From the NCBI GenBank assembly GCA_028346125.1, contig JAOMEV010000011.1:1-63915 (forward strand): a stretch of 63,915 nucleotides of DNA. The letters run 5' to 3'. The notes below the pieces were generated by a model. It was given only the letters and a program-made list of their open reading frames with translations. It was not told the origin of the DNA and did no database searches. Both the position numbers and the translations under genes were made by a program. Positions 42,701 through 50,247 of the stretch are shown here, one piece after another. The stretch is from Bacteriovoracales bacterium (lineage in GTDB: Bacteria; Bdellovibrionota; Bacteriovoracia; Bacteriovoracales; Bacteriovoracaceae). How positions within the stretch are numbered: position 1 is the first letter of the stretch; each line of letters starts with the position of its first letter.

Positions 42701-43699
42701 TCGTATTTTAATTTAGGAAATGAAGATAATTATTATAATTTAGTTCCATCACAAGATCTTTCTTTTAAATTCAACGATATTTATATTATCCTTAAACAGG
42801 TTCTTAAGGATGGTAAAAATGACTTTAGTTTACTTGATGAATTAAGCTCAAATAGTGAAAACGATAATGAATTAGAACTTGTCAATTTTATAAAATCTTT
42901 CCTTTCTCATGAAAATCCCATTTGGTTTCAATACCTTTTGAAAATTGACCTGATTCGTTTATTAAAAAATTACGGATCTGTAGACGAAATGACAGAGCAA
43001 GAAACCCGACCTGAGACTTATGACGTCCTTTCTGAAAATTTCTACAGAGCAAAGAGTTCAATTGCAGATTTAATAGAAAAAGAGGAGAACAAAAAATATT
43101 TGGATTTTTACTTTCATGGCCTTCTTGAGATACCTTTAAAATACTCATTTCGAAATATAAAGACAATGGTTAATGATATAGGAAAATCTTTAGGTAAAAA
43201 GATAGTTCTTAATTTAAGAGGAGATCAGTGTTCTATGGATAAAGAATCTTTATCCCTTCTCAAGGACGCGGTGATACATTTAGTCAGGAATGCTATTGAT
43301 CATGGAATTGAGTTTCCAACAGAAAGAATAAAAAATGGAAAGTCAGATGTGGGGGAAATAGTAATACATTGTAGAGATGAAGGCCTTGATAAAATAAAAA
43401 TAGAAATAAAGGATAATGGGCAAGGTATAAATGAGGACATAATATGTAAAAAAGCCGTTGAGAAAGGACTATTGAAGAAAGAAGAAGTTCTGAAACTTAG
43501 TGATGAAGAAAGAATAAAAATCATTTTTAGACCAGGCTTTTCCACTAAAGAAGAAGTTACGGAAATATCTGGGAGAGGCATTGGGATGGATGTTGTTAAA
43601 ATGAATTTAGAGAAAATTGGTGGTGATATTAAAATTAAAAATAAACAAGGAAAAGGAACTCAGTTCGATATTTCTTTAAACAAAAAAATTAGAATATAA
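39701..43699 (+). CDS. CheA-like kinase with 7TM-DISM, PAS and two Hpt modules
   Basis: TTG start after GAGGAAGTAAA. Domains in order: signal peptide, a jelly-roll DISM extracellular domain (~45-185), seven membrane helices (~197-395), a coiled coil, a PAS (~437-565), a first Hpt with H637 (DLHTIKGNSRIYG), a second Hpt-like module with H772 (SFHGVKGIARTTG), a ~370-residue helical region, and a CheA-type ATPase at the C-terminus (HLVRNAIDHGIEFP, DNGQGIN, GRGIGMDVVKMN). There is no CheW-like domain and no receiver, so phosphate must pass to separate regulators. The single-residue layout of H-T-I-K-G and H-G-V-K-G supports both being active. A CheA-like ATPase at the right window edge is its paralogue. 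Confidence 0.85.
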   Translation: MLNRVPHLFFIFCALSYGLDLLALETKGATDLSLWNPDKVKEISLKGNWGFYWKKLLDPIKIQKGEIPKGEWRSSKGVWSGKRGSTGYASYLMKVEGLRPGKYVLGKTYIYNSFKIFVISPQKIQKVFDIGDVSKKKMEDAPFMDNLAGSFSVGENPFYILVQVSNYSFRNGGIYGLLKLTAKNQHDEDRVSSMALDSFVIGSLIIVAIYHYFIFFLRPQDKLSLWFASAVFFLALRAYFGSGYIHWAFTDNSFFGLNIKSRLYYLTFYPSALFFSTFLNHVLEENLNKKFMKVVEIHFYILTFLTLFFSVEYYANQYILYSFYLLLFFGVLYILSTFCVLIFKKQYHFVPSFIPTFVLCSGALHDIVINFYVDNPMYITSYMIVIFIILQSYNIAKKNSIAHNTAEKLSKDLEKEVKIQTKEAVDAKEKAEFSEKKVSDLINNMRQSVFIIGNDGQIIDPISTFSQEIFGENIQGKDIYETLYKNLDTKSEMYSKILTCLAHIFDADDLQWLMMHDLLPQRVLYRKDDESSEKILRVVYTPLYNVEDKLERLMLVIEDITEVENLEKQMLKEREEGSKKSHVIQELVANKKEDLNLFFSDTIKAFKRSLAIWKNIRVLILEKRPLIGLDILLRDLHTIKGNSRIYGLTHISKVTHRVETEFTRMRKIPFDEWTQDYLSQFTQELYDLQGQINEYLWLAEEILGVESEEDKKIKEEYHEGLKELEYWLGHLHHPFYTKVSDESDDFGLLEKVETLEPEYCEQIFSSIKRSFHGVKGIARTTGNKELSNIIHLAESMIFKMEERTASPEEIKEDLFPALETMRRESSLIFYNSSLFDSLNITVDLWSDIFLEYFNVLHLWKNKSNLDTAQFNRSMYLLYGKTSGDQLYYIPVVIRTLYDFLEVNLKDSEDKIEFCLKKIWEFLVTIIMLDTNYKVDPSFRKVLIENLNNLNHESDEQIDDLIQISKGFNLKSETGESLILLSTLKKILSAGNSIDEFVGMISYFNLGNEDNYYNLVPSQDLSFKFNDIYIILKQVLKDGKNDFSLLDELSSNSENDNELELVNFIKSFLSHENPIWFQYLLKIDLIRLLKNYGSVDEMTEQETRPETYDVLSENFYRAKSSIADLIEKEENKKYLDFYFHGLLEIPLKYSFRNIKTMVNDIGKSLGKKIVLNLRGDQCSMDKESLSLLKDAVIHLVRNAIDHGIEFPTERIKNGKSDVGEIVIHCRDEGLDKIKIEIKDNGQGINEDIICKKAVEKGLLKKEEVLKLSDEERIKIIFRPGFSTKEEVTEISGRGIGMDVVKMNLEKIGGDIKIKNKQGKGTQFDISLNKKIRI

Positions 43700-44324
43700 A
43701 TGGAATAAATATTTTTGTTTTATCTTTGTATTTTTTAAAATCATCTCCAAAAAAATTGGCCAAGATCTTTTCTTCAAGAGGGATTCTTTTTCTATAGATA
43801 ATAAAGCATACAAGTAAGTTTAAAAATAAGCCTAAAAGAGTAGATAGGAAAAGGTACATCCCTAAAGAAAGGCATATATAACCTAGATACCCCGGATGCC
43901 TTATAAATCGATAGGCGCCCGTTATAATAAGTTTATGGTTTTTTTTCAGTCCGACTTCAAATGTAAAAAAAGGACCTAATGTTTTGATTGAATAAATTCT
44001 AATTGTGAAACCTATGAGGAATAAAAAAAATCCACAAAGTAAAATATAGGGGTTAAGAGGTAATTGCATAAAATTAATAATCTTTTTTAGAATATGATTA
44101 TCATTCCACGTGTTTAGGGACAGAGAAATTATTCTCCAGGAAAAACAAAGGTTAATGAGTAAAATGAACCATGAAGAAAAAAGAAGTAAGTTTCTGCTAA
44201 AAAAAGGATCATGAGAGGTATCACCTTCCATTATATTCAGCTTATTCTTCTCTGAAATGAGAATATAATGATGAAGGATAACAAAGGTTATTGAAATAGG
44301 AATAATAAAGTAGGGAGATTCCAA
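43689..44324 (-). CDS. ICMT-like membrane methyltransferase
   Basis: 211 residues with several membrane helices; TTG start with AAGGG. The C-terminal half has the family mark GAYRFIRHPGYLGYI followed by an EEKILANFFGDDFKKY end, as in isoprenylcysteine carboxyl-methyltransferase/PEMT-like proteins. These use S-adenosylmethionine on lipophilic substrates at the membrane. The true substrate in bacteria is usually unknown. The last 11 bases overlap the convergent kinase gene. Confidence 0.8.
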   Translation of the reverse strand: MESPYFIIPISITFVILHHYILISEKNKLNIMEGDTSHDPFFSRNLLLFSSWFILLINLCFSWRIISLSLNTWNDNHILKKIINFMQLPLNPYILLCGFFLFLIGFTIRIYSIKTLGPFFTFEVGLKKNHKLIITGAYRFIRHPGYLGYICLSLGMYLFLSTLLGLFLNLLVCFIIYRKRIPLEEKILANFFGDDFKKYKDKTKIFIPFIF

Positions 44325-44400
44325 TTTATGTCCCTTTTAAAAAAATTATATTTTAAATCGGTAAAGGAGAAAATAAATTAATGAAAATTTGAATATGGGG

Positions 44401-45471
44401 TTAGTTGAGTTGTAAAATACAAGCTTCTATTTTTTTGGGAGACTTTGAATTTAAGAAAATTTCGGACAGTTTCCAATGATGGTGTTCATTTGGAGAAGAA
44501 AGAATTTTATTTAATGGGTCATTATTCCATTCCTCAGGATAGTCTAGTCTGGTTTGCATAAGGGGGTGCTCTTTCGATTGCATTTCGAACTTTTCTTTGG
44601 AAAGTGGGTGGTACTTGGATAAAAAAGAAAAGTGCCAGGCCAAAATAGGTGTGGCCCTTTTTATTCCAAAGTCATCGTGACCAAAATAATCTTTCATAGA
44701 CTCCGCAAATTGAGAATAGACCTCAATTTTTTCTTGGGTAGAAAGCTCCCAAGATTTTTTTTCTTTAATCTCTTTAAAAATCCAAGGTTTTATGAGAGCT
44801 CCTCTTCCTATCATGAGGGAAGCACACAGGCTTTTTTCTTTTTTTTGTTCTGCCTCATAAAAAGTAAGGATATCGCCATTTCCAATGACTGGAATATTGA
44901 TTTCTTGAACTATTCTAGCAACGAGATCCCAATCAGCTTTTTTTGAATATCTTTGAGAACGTGTCCTTCCATGAAGCGTTATAGCTGAGGCCCCAGCTGA
45001 CTCAAGTTCTTTTGCGACTTCAATTGCATTGATATTTTTTTCATCCCATCCTGATCGAATTTTTACGGTGATTGGAATGGAGGAATGTCTAACCATTCCT
45101 TCTACTAACTTTGCGAGTCGCTTAGGTTTCTGAAGAAGGTGGGACCCCATTTTTCTTTTTACCGTATCGTTAATAGGGCAGCCACAGTTGAGGTCAATAA
45201 AGTCGGCTCCCTCATCTATTGCCATTTGGCAAGCCTCAATGGCCACGCCAAGGTTTTCAGCGGCCAATTGAACACCAAAGACACCACTTTTAGAGGTTCT
45301 TCTTAAAAGGACCTTTTCTTTTCTATCACCTTGAAAAAGCTTATAGGCATAGGCCATTTCAGAGATGGTTATATCGGCTCCAAAATGTTCACATAATCTT
45401 CGAAAGGGGAGATTCCCGCCTTTAGTTAAGGGGGCCAAAATGAGCTTGTTTTTCCAGTCAATATTTTTCAT
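44401..45471 (-). CDS. tRNA-dihydrouridine synthase (Dus3-like)
   Basis: TIM-barrel flavoenzyme of 356 residues: LAPLTKGGNLPFRRLC opening, FIDLNCGCPINDTVKRKMGS with the catalytic Cys98, VKIRSGWDEKN, TLHGRTRSQRYSKKADW for tRNA/flavin contacts, and VIGNGDI plus LMIGRGAL for phosphate. The GCPINDTVKR part is close to the eukaryotic-type Dus3 rather than to DusA/B/C, which is unusual for a bacterium. It reduces a specific uridine of tRNA. The start is one base after the stop of the phosphatase gene (TAAGATG), so translation is coupled. Confidence 0.87.
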   Translation of the reverse strand: MKNIDWKNKLILAPLTKGGNLPFRRLCEHFGADITISEMAYAYKLFQGDRKEKVLLRRTSKSGVFGVQLAAENLGVAIEACQMAIDEGADFIDLNCGCPINDTVKRKMGSHLLQKPKRLAKLVEGMVRHSSIPITVKIRSGWDEKNINAIEVAKELESAGASAITLHGRTRSQRYSKKADWDLVARIVQEINIPVIGNGDILTFYEAEQKKEKSLCASLMIGRGALIKPWIFKEIKEKKSWELSTQEKIEVYSQFAESMKDYFGHDDFGIKRATPILAWHFSFLSKYHPLSKEKFEMQSKEHPLMQTRLDYPEEWNNDPLNKILSSPNEHHHWKLSEIFLNSKSPKKIEACILQLN

Positions 45472-45472
45472 C

Positions 45473-46510
45473 TTATTTTAAAAAGGGCGTTTTATATTGT
45501 TTATAAATTTCGCCTCTTTTTCCTTTTATAAGGGTAGTAATTTTCTTACCCCAATCAATTTTTAGAAGGCCATAATTGGGTTTTAGAACTGGTCTAAAGA
45601 GCCTATTTTTATTCGGAGGTGTTTTGAGTGTCGTTTCTGTGAGTCCGCTTGAAGTGACTTCGACAAGAGGATAGCCGTCTTTAAGTTTTATTTCTGCGAT
45701 CTCCCCTCTATGGACATCCCCACTTAGAATGATTGTTTTAGTATCCCGGTGCTTTTTAATAAGCTTCAGGAGTCTATTTCTTTCTGATGGAAAGTTGGCC
45801 CAGGCTTCCCAGCCGGTATAATCGGCGAGGACTTGAATACTTGTTACTAAAATTCTCAGGTCCGCCTTTTTTTGGAACTCGTTATTAAGCCAGCTCCATT
45901 GTTGACGTCCGAGTATCCTTGAGTTCGGGTCTTTATTTGGTCTATATGGGCCCATTCCTTTGAGGGTTCTTTTTAGTTTCGTGAAGGCCTTTTTTTCTTC
46001 AAGAAGTCCAGTTCTAGACCATCTTGTATCTAGGATGATGATATGGAGCCTTCTTCCTGGAGGGCCTACAATATAAGAAGTATGAATGCCTTCAGCTTGC
46101 TTTCTACGGGCACTATTTAATGGATCAAAAAAATCAAGGAAGAGGTTTTTAGAGTCGAATTTTTTTGGATACTCCTTTCCAGCATCATTTTTTCCGTAAT
46201 CATGATCATCCCAGGTGGCCATAATGGGAATGTTTTTTTTAAATATTTTGAAGTGAGGGTTGTTCCAGAGCTTTTTATATTTGGTTTTCATAACCTCCAT
46301 GTCTTCAGTATCTGCATAGATATTATCTCCAAGGAAAATGAAAAGGTCGGGATTATCTTTCCTGATTTGTTTCCATATTTTTTGCTTTTTATGCTCTTTG
46401 ATACAGCTTCCAAAGGCCAGTTTTGTAACGATTTTCTGATTGGAAAGGGGAATTGTTGAGGCATAGGTTTTTTGAAAAAGGAGTATAATTACTATAGGTA
46501 AAAGTCTCAT
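45473..46510 (-). CDS. phoD: PhoD-like secreted alkaline phosphatase
   Basis: Start at the ATG with GGGAG five bases ahead, which gives the signal peptide MRLLPIVIILLFQKTYA. Motifs of the PhoD group: FLGDNIYADTED, MATWDDHDYGKND, LDTRWSRTG and SGDVHRGE, whose Asp and His residues bind iron/calcium. About 345 residues. The family hydrolyses phosphodiesters or monoesters outside the cytoplasm. No phosphate-starvation genes are next to it. The downstream partner in the message is the tRNA-modifying enzyme, an odd pairing. Confidence 0.83.
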   Translation of the reverse strand: MRLLPIVIILLFQKTYASTIPLSNQKIVTKLAFGSCIKEHKKQKIWKQIRKDNPDLFIFLGDNIYADTEDMEVMKTKYKKLWNNPHFKIFKKNIPIMATWDDHDYGKNDAGKEYPKKFDSKNLFLDFFDPLNSARRKQAEGIHTSYIVGPPGRRLHIIILDTRWSRTGLLEEKKAFTKLKRTLKGMGPYRPNKDPNSRILGRQQWSWLNNEFQKKADLRILVTSIQVLADYTGWEAWANFPSERNRLLKLIKKHRDTKTIILSGDVHRGEIAEIKLKDGYPLVEVTSSGLTETTLKTPPNKNRLFRPVLKPNYGLLKIDWGKKITTLIKGKRGEIYKQYKTPFLK

Positions 46511-46578
46511 TTTTTCTCCCAAAAAAGTAACCCTAGCAAAATGTGAACCGATAAGAAAAGAAATTAAAGGAGGTTCTT

Positions 46579-47505
46579 ATGACCAGGTGCGTTTCAATTT
46601 TCGCTTTGATGTTTTTACCACTATTTTCAGCATTTTCCCAGACAGACTACAGTGTTTATACAGAAAAAGACTGGGCAAAAAGAAAAAAAATAATGAAGCT
46701 TCTTGCCTCGCCCCTCAAAGCAGCACTTATTGTTTACCGCTGGGGAGACCTTGATGAATGGGATGAGTTAGGTGGAAAAAAGAATCTTCCTAATAAATTA
46801 ACTCAGGCCTACTGGGAAAAGAAAATGCTTAATGAACCTCCCGGAGTTAGTGGTATGAATTATGCCGGCCGAGGAATTTATAGCTCTTCAAATATTTATG
46901 ACTCAAGTTTTTATGCTAATAGAAATAAAGGTGAAGTACCTGAACTTTTCAAATTAAAAATAAAAAAAGGGTCACAATTTATAAACCTTGCAGATGAAAG
47001 AACTCAAAGAATAATGAAGAAAAATAAAATAACTAATCAAGATGTATATTTTTTAGACCCACCAGCTGTTGTTCGTTATAGAAAGGAACTTCATTGGTAC
47101 CTCATCAAGATTAAGCAAGGTGTAACTTTTGAAAAGCTATCTATTGATGACTTTGGAGGAAAGAGTCTTAAAGCTAGAATTAATTTAAGAAGAAAACTTT
47201 TTAGTGATGCATCAAGAGACATTTTTGATCGTTATGAGAAAAAATTTGTAAAAAGCTCTAAATTTCATGCCAAAAATCATAAAGATTCAAAAAGGCCATG
47301 GTGGAAACCTTCTAAGGGTTTAATAGGTAAATTAAATCAGGGTGATGTGCAAACGAACCTGAAAGAGTTCCTAAGAATGATCTCGACTACTTATGGCAGT
47401 GGGCAGTCTAAAAAAGTTAAGAAAGGAAAAGAACACAGCAAGAAAATGAAAGAGTTTTATGAAAAAGTAAGTAACAGGTATAAATTAAGAAATAAGATTA
47501 AATAG
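46579..47505 (+). CDS. Secreted protein, possible ADP-ribosyltransferase-like fold
   Basis: AAAGGAGG five bases before the ATG and a signal peptide ending FSAFSQ. The core has ALIVYRWGDLDEW (R54) and then GMNYAGRGIYSSSNIYDSS (Y101, S104, Y107), a pattern seen in many ADP-ribosyltransferase-like folds where an arginine is followed by G-x-G-x-Y and a Ser strand. The expected catalytic Glu or Asp cannot be placed with confidence. The C-terminal ~110 residues are strongly basic. It may be an exported effector or an envelope protein; I am unsure. An intrinsic hairpin follows at 47511. Confidence 0.5.
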   Translation: MTRCVSIFALMFLPLFSAFSQTDYSVYTEKDWAKRKKIMKLLASPLKAALIVYRWGDLDEWDELGGKKNLPNKLTQAYWEKKMLNEPPGVSGMNYAGRGIYSSSNIYDSSFYANRNKGEVPELFKLKIKKGSQFINLADERTQRIMKKNKITNQDVYFLDPPAVVRYRKELHWYLIKIKQGVTFEKLSIDDFGGKSLKARINLRRKLFSDASRDIFDRYEKKFVKSSKFHAKNHKDSKRPWWKPSKGLIGKLNQGDVQTNLKEFLRMISTTYGSGQSKKVKKGKEHSKKMKEFYEKVSNRYKLRNKIK

Positions 47506-47510
47506 ACTTA

Positions 47511-47543
47511 GAGGGGGGGCTTCTTTACAGGGGCCCCCTTATA
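47511..47543 (+). terminator. Possible terminator between convergent genes
   Basis: GGGGGC (47515-47520) pairs with GCCCCC (47533-47538) around a 12-base loop. The G/C-rich stem lies between two convergent stops, so it could end transcription from the left. There is no clear T tract, and the stem is imperfect at its base. Confidence 0.4.
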
Positions 47544-47955
47544 TCGCCTTATCCATACAAATCTTAATTGTTCTCTTTCCCTTTTTTGACTGAATGTAGT
47601 TTGTTATGGCCGGTGCAATAACCCTTTTCGCAAACTGTCTTTCATTTTCTTTCATAGGGTTAAACTTTGTAGGAATAATTTTTCTCGACTCAATATCGTT
47701 GGTGATACATTTACAGTAACTTTGAGAAATGACATCGATCTTTTTTTCTTGTTTTTGAGTAGGAGTTCTTCTTTGTTTAATAGAGCTTCTAAATTCCTCT
47801 TCGCATGATTTCTTAAAGTTATCTTTAAAATTTTTCGGCCAAGAGGCACTCGCACTTTCCGCAACATCACTTTCCGCTCTTTGGTAGCGAATGAGCATTT
47901 TTACACCAATGAGAAGAGAAAAACAAAGCAGAAGGCCCAGTATCTTTTGAAACAT
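47539..47955 (-). CDS. Small membrane-anchored protein with four cysteines
   Basis: 138 residues starting MFQKILGLLLCFSLLIGV, one N-terminal helix that may be a signal anchor. The exposed part has conserved-looking cysteines (KKSCEEEF, SQSYCKCIT and IKICMDKAI) in the manner of small disulfide-bonded periplasmic proteins. No family is recognised. It lies 50 bases after the divergent-facing oxygenase gene on the same strand and could be its downstream partner. The Cys spacing would allow two disulfides or a metal site. Confidence 0.6.
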   Translation of the reverse strand: MFQKILGLLLCFSLLIGVKMLIRYQRAESDVAESASASWPKNFKDNFKKSCEEEFRSSIKQRRTPTQKQEKKIDVISQSYCKCITNDIESRKIIPTKFNPMKENERQFAKRVIAPAITNYIQSKKGKRTIKICMDKAI

Positions 47956-48004
47956 GTAAAGCTCCTTTCTCTAATCTATTAGATCGGAAAAAGGAAAAAG
48001 GACT

Positions 48005-48967
48005 TTAGTAAACTAAATTAATATCTTTTAGTCGTTCCATAAGAAAAGAGTGAGAAGTTATCGGTGGATATTTCGCACCTTTCCCAAGACAAGAAGGAAT
48101 ACACTTAAGTACCGCCTCAGGCGCTGGATGAACAAAATATGGCATAGAGTATCTGGCCTTATTCTCATTACTTGGGTTGATAACCCTGTGAATAGAAGAA
48201 GGTATAATTTCATTAGTAATTCTAGAAAGCATATCACCAACGTGTACTTCAATTTCTGATGTAAAACTGCTTACAGGAACCCAGTTTTTACCTTTTCTGT
48301 CTAATATTTCAAGACCTGAATCAGTTGGCCCAACCATTAGAGTTATAAGGTTAATATCTCCATGAGCAGCTGCACGCAAAGCTCCCTTGGTTTCTCCACC
48401 ACTTAGTTTTGGGTAGTGAATTCCTCTTAAAATAGAGTTACCTTCGAAAACCATATCAGTTAGAAAGTTTTTTGGAGCATCGAGGGCAACCTCAATTGCG
48501 GCCAAAAGATCTCTACTTACTTCGTCTAGCAAAGAGTAAATATCATTAAGGTCTTCTTTGAAATTTTGTATTTCTTTTGGCCAAATATTACCAAAATAAG
48601 TTTTTGTCTTTATGTAGTGATGACCCTCATCAAGCTCTCTACCGACATGCCAGAACTCTTTAAGGTCAGCTATATTATTTCCCTTGGCCTTTTCTTTTCC
48701 AAAGGGAGTATAGCCTCTTTGGCCAGAAAATTCTTTGTTGCAGTATTTTAATTTATTTTCATCAGTGAGAGAAAAGAACTCTTCAATTCTTTTGTAAGCA
48801 TTATCTATTTTTTCAGTTTGAACTCCATGGTCTGTTAAAAGGACCGATCCAAACTCTTTAAGTCCATAAAAAAGCTGGTCAATGAATAGCTTTTTTTCTT
48901 CTGGTGTTCCGGTTTTGTAACTCAATAAACTTACTTTAGGCGGGTGACGAAGAATTTCGATACTCAT
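48005..48967 (-). CDS. 2-oxoglutarate/Fe(II) oxygenase, isopenicillin-N-synthase type
   Basis: I use the ATG with GGAGAGC six bases ahead, giving 320 residues. The N-terminal DIOX_N half has QLFYGLKEFGSVLLTDHG and EEFFSLTDENKL. The jelly-roll half has the iron triad H202-x-D204 and H260 (AAHGDINLITLM and SSIHRVINP) and the 2-oxoglutarate-binding R272-x-S (ARYSMPYF). All catalytic residues are present. Such enzymes hydroxylate or cyclise small molecules. The substrate cannot be predicted. It is a single gene followed at a distance by a small Cys protein. Confidence 0.85.
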   Translation of the reverse strand: MSIEILRHPPKVSLLSYKTGTPEEKKLFIDQLFYGLKEFGSVLLTDHGVQTEKIDNAYKRIEEFFSLTDENKLKYCNKEFSGQRGYTPFGKEKAKGNNIADLKEFWHVGRELDEGHHYIKTKTYFGNIWPKEIQNFKEDLNDIYSLLDEVSRDLLAAIEVALDAPKNFLTDMVFEGNSILRGIHYPKLSGGETKGALRAAAHGDINLITLMVGPTDSGLEILDRKGKNWVPVSSFTSEIEVHVGDMLSRITNEIIPSSIHRVINPSNENKARYSMPYFVHPAPEAVLKCIPSCLGKGAKYPPITSHSFLMERLKDINLVY

Positions 48968-49125
48968 TTTGCTCTCCAAACCAATTTTATAATGGCTTAT
49001 CTATAGCAGAGTTTTGCGTTACAAAAATGATTAAAGTCAAAATGGGGGGGCAAAATGTAAAAATTATATTCCGGGCCCCTAAAGACGATTCCGATCAAAT
49101 AAAAATTGTTTTAAATATTAATTTG

Positions 49126-49153
49126 TTGACGAAGAGTGTCTGACCGAACTAAT
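49126..49153 (+). promoter_or_regulatory. Promoter for the 43-residue secreted peptide
   Basis: TTGACG (five of six bases) and ACTAAT are 16 bases apart; the -10 box matches four of six. The start codon follows about 40 bases later. With the hairpin behind the gene, it makes a self-contained one-gene unit. Confidence 0.5.
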
Positions 49154-49192
49154 TTGGCCCTTTGAAAATTTTAACGTATTAGTGGAGAAGAG

Positions 49193-49324
49193 ATGTTTAA
49201 GAAAAAAAGTATTCTGTTTGTTCTTGTTTGCGCCTTTTTGGCCTTCCAAGGTGTTAACGCTAAAGACAACTCACAAGACGGATCATGCCAAGGGCACCCA
49301 TCTTGTGAACAAGGTGATAAATAG
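49193..49324 (+). CDS. 43-residue precursor of a tiny secreted peptide
   Basis: An ATG with GGAG six bases ahead opens a 43-codon frame. The first 23 residues (MFKKKSILFVLVCAFLAFQG, then VNA) are a textbook signal peptide with an A-x-A-like end. The mature chain would have only 20 residues: Lys-Asp-Asn-Ser at its start and a GSCQGHPSCEQGDK end, with two Cys six apart and a His between them. Its own promoter and terminator support a real gene. It may be a disulfide-closed or metal-binding peptide, and a signalling, toxic or copper-related role would be guesses. I know no such family. Confidence 0.65.
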   Translation: MFKKKSILFVLVCAFLAFQGVNAKDNSQDGSCQGHPSCEQGDK

Positions 49325-49337
49325 GCCTTCTAAAATT

Positions 49338-49368
49338 TAAGTCCCCTAAGATGTTCTTAAGGGACTTA
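49338..49368 (+). terminator. Hairpin behind the small peptide gene
   Basis: TAAGTCCCCTAAG (49338-49350) pairs with CTTAAGGGACTTA (49356-49368) around a 5-base loop with a single mismatch. It is not followed by a pure T tract. It sits between convergent genes and could serve both strands. Confidence 0.5.
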
Positions 49369-49377
49369 GATATCTTC

Positions 49378-49812
49378 TTAATCTTCTAAAAACTTTAAAT
49401 GCTCACAATGATAAACGGTTTTTTCTGCTGGATTTCTCCAGTTGTCTTGAATATATTCGTAAGACTGAGGGCCTCTTTTTAGAGGGCCGTGTGCCATGTG
49501 GATAACAAAGGCTCTTGCACCATTTCTTGTTGGTAATGTTTGGGCAAGGATGTCATGGTTAAAAAAGATTCTTTGTTCTTCAACTAGATATTGAGGTGGG
49601 TGGATAAGAGTAAAGTTTTGGTCTATGTGTTCAAAATAAACTTCAACTCTTTCGTTAAGAGGGTGCCTGAAGTTATCTACGAAAGTTTTCGAATTTATTT
49701 GAACAAAACATTTTCCGCCATCATCTAACGTACCTTGGTAGGTCCCAATTTGAACACCGGCAAAAGTTGATAAAGAAAAAATTAGCGTTATCGCTGAAAG
49801 AAGTTTTTTCAT
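49378..49812 (-). CDS. Secreted protein of unknown function
   Basis: ATG with GGAG five bases ahead and signal peptide MKKLLSAITLIFSLSTFAG. The ~125-residue mature chain begins GTYQGTLDDGGKCFVQI and looks like a small beta barrel or sandwich (alternating strand pattern, two Cys: C at GGKCF and at VYHCEH). An N-terminally extended frame exists, but the added part has no leader character. No family is recognised. It is convergent with the small peptide gene. Confidence 0.65.
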   Translation of the reverse strand: MKKLLSAITLIFSLSTFAGVQIGTYQGTLDDGGKCFVQINSKTFVDNFRHPLNERVEVYFEHIDQNFTLIHPPQYLVEEQRIFFNHDILAQTLPTRNGARAFVIHMAHGPLKRGPQSYEYIQDNWRNPAEKTVYHCEHLKFLED

Positions 49813-49900
49813 TGAGTCTCCATTAGTTATTGAAAGAAATTTTAATGAAGGAATGGTAAAAATTTTTAAAGAAAAGTTCAATAAAAATTATAAAAAATTT

Positions 49901-50233
49901 TTAGAGCCCACGGGCATTTTTCCAGATGTTCTCAATTTCGGTACAGTTAGTTTTTTCTATTTTAAATTGACTGGCCTTTTCGACACCTTCTTTTTGAATG
50001 ATAAGTTGGAAAAGCTTGAGTTCAAGTATTGATATAAAGTCGTTTGCAGAGGAAAAGTGTCTTGGGTTGAGGCCTGTTTCTGGAATGAGTTCAAGAATGT
50101 CCATCGGTTTCCTTTTGTTGGGTCGAGAAATTTTAATTCTGTTTTTCTGTTCTTGGAAATGCTCAGAGCGAAAGAAATAGTTGGCCCTCTGCTTAGCATT
50201 TTGATTAAAATTATAGAGGTATTTTGATTTCAA
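49901..50233 (-). CDS. Small cytoplasmic protein, start uncertain
   Basis: Two starts are possible: a TTG at 50233 without a ribosome site (110 residues), or the ATG at 50104 after AAAGGAAACCG (67 residues, MDILELIPETGLNPR). The N-terminal part of the longer form is very basic (SRPNKRKPMD). The rest has a SANDFISILELKLFQLII helix and a TNCTEIENIWKN end. I recognise no family. The longer start would leave only 14 bases to the divergent nucleotidase gene, which makes the shorter form somewhat more likely. Confidence 0.45.
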   Translation of the reverse strand: MKSKYLYNFNQNAKQRANYFFRSEHFQEQKNRIKISRPNKRKPMDILELIPETGLNPRHFSSANDFISILELKLFQLIIQKEGVEKASQFKIEKTNCTEIENIWKNARGL

Positions 50234-50247
50234 TTAAGGAGAATTGA

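Noticed and set aside
44361-44392. AAAGGAG followed by ATG AAA ATT TGA on the plus strand
   Set aside because: A three-codon frame without any continuation in other frames; probably chance or the remains of a lost gene.
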